From contig CM023540.1 of NCBI GenBank assembly GCA_013350335.1, forward strand, positions 48,033,222 to 48,097,221: a stretch of 64,000 bases of DNA, in the 5' to 3' direction. This document shows, one piece after another, positions 1-11,700 of the stretch (positions are counted from its first letter, which is position 1; the number at the start of each line of letters is the position of its first letter). The notes below the pieces were generated by a model that saw nothing but the letters and a program-made list of their open reading frames with translations, did no database searches and was not told the DNA's origin. The stretch is from Chimonanthus salicifolius (taxonomy: Eukaryota > Streptophyta > Magnoliopsida > Laurales > Calycanthaceae). The position numbers and the translations under genes were made by a program.

Positions 1-1575
1 CTCTCAAATGGCCACCTCGAATATCCTTTTCCTCCTTCACCTCTGTATCTCTGTATTCTTTTGTATCTCTACTCTTTTGAGAAGAAAAACGTCTTTCCTA
101 TTACACAAACAACAATATCAAAGAGAAAAGCAGAAGGAAGAAAATGATTGCAGATTAGATCGACAATATGTATATGATAATTAAGTTCCACAGAACTTAA
201 CATTCTCCACATTTTCTCGATGAAGATTGTACACTTTCCATCTTACCCAAAAAATAAGGGATGAAAGACTTGCATTCTTTTTGAATATTTGACATAGTAT
301 ATCTCCTGATAATTTTTCCTTCTTTTATTCAACCACTGATAAAAATGAATTAGTTTTTATTTCTTTCATCATCTTCTCTTTCTTTTGATTTTTCTTTAAT
401 TGAGCTAACAGTTAAAATGAACAACCAAAAATGTTGAACGATTCAAATCATTAATCCTTTTTATGTTAGCCATGTACGTAGGCTTTCCAATTTTGAAATT
501 TTGGTTTTTAGATGTTGTATTAAATTATTAGGTAGAAATAAACCATAAGTCTTACATATTAAGTTAATTTGCACATATCAGATGGTTCATATATGAAAGG
601 ATATTTTGTTCTTCTTAATTTATCTATAATTATATTTATTCTTTTTTTATTTTGATGTAAGAATGTAGACAAATATTTAGGGTACATAGGTTTTTTAATG
701 AAAAAGTGATCTGTTATAAAATTGAAAACTATGTTTAATGATAAATAATTTCAACTGTTTGCCATTGGACATGTAAATCTATACTTCTCAATTTAGGATG
801 AGTCTATCATATTTTTCTTTTACTCGTATTCTTTCACATTTTTCTTCTTTTTATATTTTTTTTTCTAGATAAATCATCATTTCGTGTTTTTTTTTTTAAT
901 TTTTTTTTCTTATGCATGAGCACAAGTCTTCTTCTTTTTGAGAAACTCAACTGTATATAGGTATATAATATTTCTATTTTGAAGTATATTATATACCAAT
1001 TGCATCTAATTGCCTTCGTCATATGAGTTTGGCCCTTAGTAATTTAAAAAAAAAAATCATTTGGACTCTACTATTATAAATCAACAAAATTTTTTATTTA
1101 AATAATTTATAAAAAACTTTAAAGATGATTTTTATTTATTTAGAGAAAGCCCGTGACGGTTCCAAGAAATTAATTGCACAAATATTGAAAAGAAAATGGT
1201 ATGAAATTATGACATGTTTAAAAGGTTGAGAAACTACATGTTAAAGACTACATGTTCGAGTCCCCATGTCCTAACTTTGATGTGCCTCAAAGGTAATGGA
1301 CTAATTCATAAAAGTTTTAATAGAATTGTGTCTAAATTTCCCATACGTTAATCAAAAATAAAATTACCAACTCTATATAGATAAGAAAGTGGTAATGGCT
1401 ATATAATGATTAAAACAAAGTGACCCAAATAGATAATCATGACTCTACAATGTATCTTGTAGAGTGAGTGTAAAAGTAGATGAACATGATTCTACAGTAT
1501 GTCTTGTAGAGTGAGTGTAAAAAGTGTACAATTGAAATTTGAAACGATAACTTATATACATTAGTGTGTATAATA
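1..1575. other. AT-rich upstream DNA without recognisable genes
   Basis: Low-complexity AT-rich sequence distal to the rhomboid gene. The ORF on the minus strand at 834-1022 is a Lys/Arg-rich translation of poly(T). At about 1436-1530 a short unit, CTACA...CTTGTAGAGTGAGTGTAAAA, occurs twice in tandem, each copy with an internal palindrome (CTCTACA/TGTAGAG in the first). Nothing else is supported. Confidence 0.5.
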
Positions 1576-1739
1576 TTCTTCCTGTTCTAATTTAGTTGTC
1601 TCTTATGTATTTTGGGACTGTTCCAAAATAATTACCTCGTATGTATTTTGGAAGAGTTATAGGATGTTGGAGAGAAGTTTATAAGCCTTTTGAAAGAACT
1701 TTCTTAAAAAATTAAAAATTTAAAATAGAACAGAGGGAG
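1576..1739. mobile_element. Stowaway-type MITE
   Basis: The right end reads GAACAGAGGGAG and the left end TTCTTCCTGTTC. These are imperfect inverted copies of the Stowaway terminus CTCCCTCYGTTC. A TA dinucleotide flanks both sides (1574-1575 and 1740-1741), as expected for Tc1/mariner-type target duplication. It is 164 bp, non-coding, about 0.6 kb upstream of the rhomboid ATG. Confidence 0.65.
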
Positions 1740-1741
1740 TA

Positions 1742-2349
1742 TTACTTTACAGATTTAAACATCGAGCTCATTAATTAAGACAATGACAGATTTTCCACCA
1801 AGAGTTACCTTTATTAAAAGCCCTAATTTTATGCTTTAGAAAATTTGATCATTTTAAAGTAATTTTTAATATTTAAAGTTTATAATTTTAAAAACATGTT
1901 TTGATTAACCTGATTAAGATGATACATCTCATACTCAAACAAAGACTTTCTCATTAGATCTATTATCACTCTCTCGTGGAACTTATGTCTCCATGTGTAG
2001 AGTAATACTATGTGCACTCAGCATAATGTATGAGTTATCAACTTATTTTATATTTTTAATAATTAAGTACTAATTAATGGATATTAGTTGTACAACTTGA
2101 GTCCACCCAACTAAAGCCCACATGAAATTCAAAAGAAAAGAAAAAAAAAAAACTTTGGGCTAGTGAAGCATGGATTTAGCTCATTTTCAATTTCAAAATA
2201 ACATGTCTGAATTTGAATTTAAGCTAGACGGGTCTAATAAAAAAAGTCAGAATTTAACCCAAATCACATTTGAGTAAGGTTCTGTCCAGGAAGAACCCGA
2301 GTCTTCTGTTTGCCTAGAAGGAAACCAAGTTCACGTCAAAACAAGAAAA
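1742..2349 (+). promoter_or_regulatory. Proximal promoter and 5'UTR region of the rhomboid gene
   Basis: No competing gene is seen. The sequence turns GC-richer from about 2280, where the 5'UTR probably lies. No convincing TATA box could be assigned. The open frame at 2310-2606 is out of frame with the rhomboid start. Confidence 0.35.
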
Positions 2350-2735
2350 ATGCAGAGGCTGTTGTCTTTCAAAATCCTCTCAAAACCCCTCAAAAATCTC
2401 CCAACAGGCTCTCCATTTCCCCAATCCAATGTCACCAAATCCTTCACTTCTCTTCCTCAAAACAACCCATCGAACCTCCCCAACTCATTCTTCCAAATCC
2501 ATTCCTTATCTCGCCTCAGCTCCCACACATTCCGTACATGGCAATCCCACAACGTCTCCTCTCAGACGTTTTGTGGAATTTTCAAGAATCCCATCTTCGG
2601 AAATAAAAAAATCTCGAATACCCATTTGCTGATTCGAAGCAGAAGCTTCTCAACCCGCAGTATTCAGTTGATTAGAGCCCAGTTCCTGAGACGACGTTTT
2701 GATGGTCGCTGGATCAATGTATCGGGCAATTACCG
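2350..2735 (+). CDS. RBL12: Rhomboid exon 1 (targeting region)
   Basis: Encodes residues 1-128 plus two bases of the Arg129 codon. It begins [17 protein letters not shown], a basic, acid-free stretch typical of a mitochondrial presequence. The donor is CCG/GTAATG. A decayed copy of the exon's 3' end lies about 505 bp downstream in intron 1. Confidence 0.85.
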
Positions 2736-5700
2736 GTAATGCCTTCGTTCTCTGAACTTGGATACGACGGGTTGCTCTTGAAACAACAAAGAAATTACAG
2801 TTCTTCTTTTTAACTGTTACATCCTATTGTCCCTCTGATAGTTCCTTCTGTAATTATTTAGTCCGAGAGAGATTGAAAGGAGGTTTCTATAGCATGCTTT
2901 ATAGGGGCTGCATATGCAGAAATTATCCAAATATATTCTAACATGACCCCTCTCGTCCATATCTGTTCTTCTTCCTTGCTGTTGCACACACCTGCTTACC
3001 GAGAGTGTGCACCTCCCACCGTCTATAGGAGGGGTCTCCTTTTTTATTTTGCCTAGTGCAGTTTCTTCATGAGTTTGAGTTTGATTGGAGATTGTCCTAG
3101 AGTCGACTAGAGGCTATAAATACATGTAATAGCATAGATATTGAATGCAACAGTATCCCAGACTCTAGAATGATATTTGATGCCCAGTTTCTGAGACGGC
3201 ATTTTGAAATTGGTAGAATGATCAATTTCATGGAAATTACCTAGTCGTCCTCTTTTGTGGATTCTTTTGTTCTAGAACTTGGTATTGTGGGTCATTGCAG
3301 GTATAATGAAAATGATGATAAGTAAATATGGATCTCTGTATAAGCCAAAGTTGCTTCCAAGCTAGTTCATTTGGGGTTGGTGGGGCCTGAGTTTCAGTCT
3401 TTGCTAGTGAATGAACAAACCAAGCCCAAGCTGGGTCCTCTTTATAAACATGACTTGATTGATTCAGTTAAGATGATTTTTGGTTGGACCTTATTTGTAG
3501 AACTTTTTAACCAACTCAACCATGTGGACCTAGTTAGGCACTGGACTGCTATTCAGACTAGTTTTCAAGGGATCATTTGAATCTCCCATGCAACCCCTGT
3601 GGACCCTTATGTGGGGCCCACCTAGACCATGTTGATGGAAAGGATGTAATTGGGGCCTACGTGGGTTAATTTTGAGGTGGTTGGAAATAACTTATTTGTG
3701 GCTTGATGCCTAGGGAAATTTCATGCATGCACAATTACTAGGTAAATGAAACTGGGATTCAGTGGTACTGTATAAGTAGATGAAGCTGTACTATGAATAA
3801 TTCTTTAAGAGCTTTGTGGAACTGCATAAGTAGATGGAAAAAAAGGAAAAAAATTCCAAGGAAAGGAATCTGCCACACATCTAGTCATTGGTGATTTAGC
3901 TGGCTCACCATGCCATGAATAGTTGGATTCTATACCACACTAGGTGAAGCCAGAATAATCTAATAGAGTCAAATGAATTTGGCATGTGACCAATATTAGC
4001 TGCGTAATGCCCCCAGTTTTTGTAGAACCATCTTATCTTTCTTTCTTTAAAAATTTTTTTTGAAGGAAAAGGGCCTATATGTAGCATGTTACAAAACAGA
4101 TGTGTGAGTTTTGGAAGATAGTATATATGAACTTGCCAAAATAAGAGGGGAATAAATACTTCATCATGTGAAGTTTATTAAAGATGAAAATTAACAGGTC
4201 TTAGTGAAAGATGGGCAAATAAAGGATGGGTAGCAGTTTCCTTTAGAATCTATTGAACACATAATATGCGATAGACATAGATATGGAGCTAGAAGCAAAT
4301 GAATGGATGACTAACAAACTATTGAGAATGGACGTAAATATTATATATTATACAAATATGTGTTTAGAGCTTTTAGGTCCTATGTGGCTTGCTCTTCATA
4401 GTCTAGCACTTCTCCCTTCTCTAACTTAGGCTAATTTCTCAATTACTCTCTTACTGTCTAACTCTATTAATTTTGTCTCCATTACTTTCTTTAATCAACG
4501 CAGTCTTCTAATTTCTCTTCCCTTAATTTCTCTAACTAATCTATAATAATCTCCCTTAGTATCTCCCACTAGCAAGGTTTGTTCCATTTTAGCGGTTGAC
4601 CTCTCTTGCAGAAATTTTCAGAACTCTCTCTCTCTCTCTCTCGCGTGCACACGTTCTCACTCTCTATCCTTGCATTTGACCAACAAAATATGTTTCGATA
4701 TTTCATGAAATAATAGATGGTTTTTATTATAATGGTTGACTGCCACTTTTTTGTTCAATTTTCTAGATACAAGTGTTCTATGAAATTTTATTGTTCATCT
4801 ATTTTATTTATGAAATATTTAATTTTACGCTTACCACATGTTTGTGTTTAGAGGGTTATTTGCAACACATTAGAATTAGTTTGTGATTATGATTGGATAA
4901 GTTGTTGGTGATTTGTAGAATTTGTGAATGATCTAGCATTTTTACAACCACTTTAAAGGACTATGTTTATGCAAGGGGCTAATCTCACAGTTTATTGGAG
5001 ATTGGTTCTGGGCAATGCTTAGTTGTGGGTATCTTTACTTCTTTATTTTTACAGTAATTTCATTATCTCTTTGAAATTTTTGTTACTTTTAATTTTCCAT
5101 GGTAAGTATAATTTTTTCATTACTTAGGATGGTTAAATCATTTAGTCTAATGCATATTTTACACATTTTCCAGTTATTGGTCCATACAAGTCATATTTTT
5201 TATTTGTATTTTATTTTATTTTTACTTACGGCTTTGTGCATTGCACAGGTGTGCTTGCTAGTATAGCCTTATAAAAAATAAATAAAAATAGAGCTTTAGG
5301 GCCCAATGGTGTCTCCATAGAAGTATGGGTATTGTTAGATGAGACTGGAATTCAGTGGTTAACCCATATTGTTTAACGGTTTTTAAAAGAAACCTGAAGA
5401 ATGCTGAGCGAGTACTTTGGTTCTTATATATAAGAATAAAGGCAATATCCAAAATTTCGCGAACAATTGGAGCCAACTTATGGAGAAGTTTTGGGAAAAC
5501 TCTTGGTTTTATTGCCTTAGAAAAGGTCCATGATAAGGTGACAAGGAAATTAATTGGAAAACATTGAAAATGAAAGGCATCCATGATTGAATATGTGGAG
5601 ATAATTCATTATATTTATGGACAAACTACAACAAATGCAATAGTTGTGGAGAGTTAGCGTAGTTCTAAGTTGTAGTGTCGCATCATTAAGGGTTTACTTT

Positions 5701-8700
5701 CGGCTCTTATTTATTTGTTTTAGTTAGAACAACTCAATCTTAAAGATCCAAGATTATGATGCCTGGATACCGCACATATGTGGCAGGGACACACCATCAA
5801 TATAATAGGGACACAAATTTAATACATAAAAATGAAGTGTCTTGACACGTTTCATACATTTGAGTGTCTTTGCAATGTAGTTCCGGGATGAATTTTCATA
5901 GTGTATGTTGTTTGCTGACAATATAGTTTTCATGGTTGTAGGATTAAAATTTGGGTCTATAGAGCTGCTAAGCTATTTTCAATTTTATTCAGTTAGTTCT
6001 CTTTACTCTCATTATCCATTAAACTTTGCTCTATCTTGTCCTACTAATTTTTACACCATTTGTTCAAAAGCTTTCTTCTACATTTCTAACTTGTTATTTA
6101 CCTCACTTCTAGTCTCACTAATTGGTACTTCATCATCTGCAAATGTCATACACCAAGAATCTTGATCTTACATTCTAACATTGAGTTGTCAACAATAAAA
6201 GCAAATAAGTAAGGCCGCAAACTAGATCCTTGGTGAAGCCCTGTTCCTTTAACTTATGACCTTGTTGTTTGGATAATTTGAGCTTTATTGTTAAATCTGA
6301 ATATCCATAACCATATGAACATCTTTTTTTGATCCATTGACTAACAACCATGTGAGGATCTTTTCATTGGATACTTGAAACCCTCTAGAAGTTGTATGTT
6401 TCTGCAAGTGGAAATAAAGATTTATGTTACATGTGCTATAGTTATTAGAAGTCATCAATACTCTGTATTCTATTTTCAGGAGATCGTGGATACCAACAGT
6501 CGATGGTGTTGTATGGGGCTTGATTGCTGCTAATATTGTTGTTTTCGTCTTGTGGAGAACTGCACACCCTATTTTTATGTTGAAGAACTTTACGGTCAGG
6601 CCTAAGACCTGATAGTTGTTTTACTTGCTTTACTTCAATTGATTTTTCCTTAACAAATAAACTCGACAGGAATAGCATTCCATGCTCTACAAACTTTACA
6701 CCCAACACATCAGAACTTCTTTGTGTTTCTCATGCAGATTTCTTTAGATAATTTTACAAGTGGACGTATACACACATTGGTCACTTCTGCATTTAGTCAC
6801 ATGGAGGCTGGGCATCTCATGTCTAACATGTTTGGTCTTTACTTCTTTGGTACTAGTGTATGGCCTTGTACCTTTACCTTTCCCTTTTACTTTAATTTAT
6901 CTAGTTTATTGGCTTTTATAACTTGCAACCAAATGTAACTAGTTGAATTTTCTTTTGTAGCACGTGGTTGCTGATAGTTTTTTATGTGAAATAGAGAAGG
7001 AGAAATTAAGAAGAATATTTCTGTTTCGTTTCATTGTTGAAGGATATATAATTAATATATGGAGTTATGGACACCACAATACAGAACAAATGGAAATAAT
7101 ATAAAAGAGGAAGTTAATGCTCTTATGGTGCTCCCAGTGGCCATATGAAAGAATATACAAAGTTGTCAAAATTGGTCAAAAGTTTATAGTACAATCTATC
7201 CTACAACACTCTCCCTCAAGCCCAGCTTGCTTGGAAGCCAACCTTATAGATCCTCCCTAGGGTAAATGGCGATAAGGGTTGGTAGGTTTGAAGACCGGAT
7301 CTGAATAGACGTAGTAGATCTAGGGTCGAAATAGAACCGTCTGTAGGAACCCAATGTATGCAGTGAACCGTAAAAATGTAATATGCTCACCTGTTGCTGT
7401 AAAACCAATAAAGAAAATGCAGGAGTACCTGAAGAAAGAGATGAAGAGCTTCACAGCAGCATAATAACAATGAACTTAAAAAAAAAAGAGCTTTTTGGCT
7501 GATACCATGATGTGAAATAGAAAAGGAGAAATGGAGAAGAAAGAGAGGAAATTTGGAGAATATATAGGCACCATAGTACAAATAAATGGAAATAATACAG
7601 AAAGGAAGTCAAATATCCTATGGTTCTCTTATATGAAATAATATACACAGTAGTATAATACATATCCTACAACAGTTTCTTGTCTGCACTGTTACTGAAA
7701 TATTTTCGTTTCACTTCAACTTGATAGATAAAAACTCTCATCTGCATTTACCACTGGAGTCTAAATATTCATCTTCATATGCTTTAAACTTTTTTTTTTA
7801 AATTAAAAATTAAAAATCTATCTGCAATCTGCTTGGATATTTTTTGAATATATTATTTGTGTTGTAAATGATTCCAAACTCTTCCTTTTACAATCAGATT
7901 GGGAACCTATTCGGACCCCAATTTCTCTTGAAGCTTTACCTAGCTGGGGCAATTACGGGATCAATTTTCTTCTTGGTGCACAAGGCCTATGTCAGTTCCT
8001 CTTCAAAGGTACTGAAGGACAATGCTAATGTGAGAACAAATAATTCTACTAATCAATGTGTTCACCATCTCAAAAGCATAATAAGAAACTCCCCCAATTT
8101 TGGTTGTTTAAATTTCACTTATTGAATCTTACATTGTTAATCCATGCAGTCACATTGATTTGACAACTGACAATCAGTAGCTTATAAATGTTCATATGTA
8201 GTACTTGAAATGGTAGTTCAGGTCTGCACCTCAAGATGCACCTTGAGGCAAGGCACTGCATCAACACCTTGATGTGCCCCTTGAGTGTAATACTAAAACT
8301 GTGGGACTTAATGTTACAACTCAAGTATGTAAACCACTATTTTATTTTATTCTTCTTTTTTGGCCTTCAATGCATCTTGTCAATATGCTTGATCTATATA
8401 AAGGAGACTAGAATACTAAAGGTTTAATAGGGTCTTTTTATCAGTTAAAATGTCCAAGATATCTCCACCATTAGAAAATTTCTAAGTTCGGGGTGAGATA
8501 ATATCCAAAAGTCTAATGGTCTTTTTTTTTTTGCAGTAACAAAGGAAACTCATTAAAATAAGAGAGGAACAATTACAAAGAAAAGGGTCCAAAAGTTTTA
8601 GACCACAAAACACGAAGAAAGAACAAAAAATAGAAAAACAAAATTAATAAAATGGTACAACAATAATCATAAAAAGAAGACGCTCGAGAAATGGTTGCCG

Positions 8701-11700
8701 ACTCCCATTTTGACAAAGTAGTCTGCTACTCCATCAGCTGTGTGTCCAACTTGGACAAAAGATACCTCCACCCCTACAATCAATTCTCTTACCTCCCTTA
8801 CTGTACTAATCATCTCCATGGGGGATGCCTCAATCCCTTTGCCCCTTTGAAAACATTAGTCGAATCCCCTTCAATAGTCAGTTTACCTTTCCCATGAACT
8901 TTCCAGATGGCTAGAGTTCTCCCAATACTAAGGATTTCTGCCTCGTTTGAATCTCTGACTCCCACCGACTCATTGAACATGATTAATATTTCGCCCCTAT
9001 GGTTCCTAACACACCTCCTATCCCAGCTGGCCCTAGTTTTCCCCTAGCCTCTCCGTCTACATTAAATTTCATGACTCCCTGCTTTGGTGGCACCCATCTC
9101 TCCCCCAATCTCGCTTTTCTCATATATCCACTCATGCATCCTTCCCAAGACAAGAGAAGATCATTTATTTTAAGGCCCTTAAACTTGGTGTCAGATAGTA
9201 GCCAAACACAAAGTCTCCAATTAGTGACTTGGACAAGCTCATTCTCATTTGATGACTTGCCCTCGAAGATTCTTGCGTTTCTTTCCCTCCACAATGTCCA
9301 GAAAATTACAGCCGAGATCGTGTACAATGTGATTTTCAATCTGGGGTTTAATGTCAGTAGGAACCATGAAACCACTGTTCCAACACAAGACCTGTCAAAT
9401 ACCCATCGGATGTCGAGGAGATTAGCGAATTTTGTCCATAGGCCCCATGCTACTGGATAGTTTATGAAGAGATGGTCTGCATCCTCATTTCTTAACTCAC
9501 AAAAAGTACATTTGAGTTCGTCATCCGTTCTGAGTAACCCTCTCCTCATCAATTCCATCCTAGTGAGCATGCTCTCTTTTAACACGCACCATGCAAAAAT
9601 TTGAACCCCCGGTGTTGCAACACCTTTCCAAACCAAACTAGTGATGACCTCACCATTGATTGTTGCTTTAGTACTAGGTCCACCATTGCCTTGACCGAGA
9701 ACCTACCTGAGGAGTCGCCTGTCCACACAAGTTTGTCCTTCCGGCAGGTGAAAGTGGAAATTCCCCCAATTGTGTTAGTAATTCAGTTAGGTGTCCTTCT
9801 TCAAAGGATCTTAACTCCCTTCGGAAGTCGAACTGCCAGAAGATCTGCTTGCCCTCCACCTTATAGTAGTCCTGCACAAGTGCGTTAGGATTCCTTGTGA
9901 TCCTGAACGGTCTTGGGAATGTTTCCTTCAGGGGTCTCTCGCCTAGCCACAAATCCTTCAAGAACAAGATTTTATTGCTGTTTCCTGCCAAAATTCTTGT
10001 TTTGCTTCTATACACGCTCCCTACCGTACCTATCCCTTGACCTAATTTCCACCAAGCCTTGATCATTGTAGAACCCAAATTCTCCACATTCTCGCTTAGA
10101 TTCCAGCCATTCTTCTCCTCCACTCCATATCTGGCTGACAAAACTCTTACCCACAGTCTCTCCCGTTCTCTACTGAGTCGCCAAGCCCACTTGCATAACA
10201 AGGCCTGATTCCTAAGCTGCATTGGTACAAGACTGAGTCCCCTTTAGATTTGGTTTTTAGAACTTCCGACCAAGCGACCAAGTGAAATTTCTTTTTCATC
10301 TCCTTGTCTCCCCATAAAAATTTCCTGAAGAGTAGCTCAAGTTTCCTGCAACACCTTTTGGCATTTCGAGAAGAGAAAGGTAGTAGGTTGGGAGATTCAT
10401 AAGTACTGCCATGATGAGGGTTACTCTCATGGAGAGATATTTCCTACCCCATCCTAAAAGTCTCCTTTCCACCTTCTCAGTCACTGGGGACTAGAATCTT
10501 TTGAGTCTAGGATTCCCGCCTACCGGTAATCCTAAATAGTGAAGGGCAATTTCCCCGTGCAACATCCTATATTATCAGCAATCCTTCCTTAAGGCATGCC
10601 TCCTCCATATCTATCCCAATGATGGTACTTTTACCAAGGTTGATCCTAAGGCCTGACACCAACTCGAAACACCTAAGAATCGCCTTGTATCCCTGGATTT
10701 CCTGTCTAGTGGGATTGCAAAAAAATAGTGTCTCACCCGCAAACTGTAGGTGGGTTATGATTGGCCCATTTGGCGTTTCCCTGAAACCCTTAACGATTCC
10801 TATATCTCTTGCTTTTTCCATTAATTTGTACAAACTTTCTCCCATGAGAGTAAAGATAAAGGGAGATAGGGTATCTCCCTACCAAAGGCCCTTGTTGGCT
10901 TGTATTGGCGAGGTTGGGGAACCGTTTACCAGGATAGAGTATGTGGTATCCTCTATACATGCCTTCATCTATCCACACCATGAATGCCCAAAAACCATCA
11001 TATCAAAAAGGTATCCTACAAAGGACCAGTCCACAAAATCATACGCCTTTTCCATATCAATTTTGAATAGGATGCCCGTCATTTTATCTTTGCATCTTAT
11101 ATGGACCAATTCATTTGCTATTAACACCCTGTCTATGATTTGCCTATCCTCCACAACTGCTCCCTGAGATTCTCCAATAATCTCCGGCAGCACTGTCTTC
11201 AACCTTTCGGCCAGTACCTTTGCTAAGAGTTTGTACACGCTCCCCAGAAGACTAATCGACCGATAATGAGAGAGATTTGCCAGGCCCTCTCTTTTTGGGA
11301 TGAGGATTATGGAGGAGTTTTTAAGCTTTTGTTGATGATACCGTCATGGTGGAATTCCTTGAAAACCCTCAAGAAGTCTGGTTCTACAACCTCCCAACAA
11401 GACTTGAAGAAAGAGAAATTGAACCCATCCAGACTATCCAAGGCATCCTTAATCTCTTCAACTGAAAATTCTCTTTCCAACCGGTTCTATTTCTACCCAC
11501 TAATCCTCCTAAATTGGATCCCATCTAGCGTCGGTCTAGTGGGTTGCGACAGAGACAAAGAGGCATTGAAAAACTCATTAAAAGGGGATCTAGGGCCAAC
11601 AATTGTCTGGTCAGGAGGTAACCCGGGCAAGGGGATGGGCAAATTCAGTACACAAGGAGAGGGAAATGAGGTGAAACCCATGTATGAATTATGATAGTAA

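Noticed and set aside
1240..1290. B-box-like GTTCGAGTCCCC suggesting a tRNA or SINE
   Set aside because: No matching A box at the right distance, no cloverleaf and no A tail found.
2310..2606. 98-codon ORF overlapping rhomboid exon 1
   Set aside because: Out of frame with the rhomboid protein and without homology; a shadow of exon 1.
8999..9460. Plus-strand ORF of 153 codons, and others opposite LINE1 and LINE2
   Set aside because: Antisense shadows of LINE ORF2; the minus strand carries the recognisable RNase H and zf-RVT motifs.
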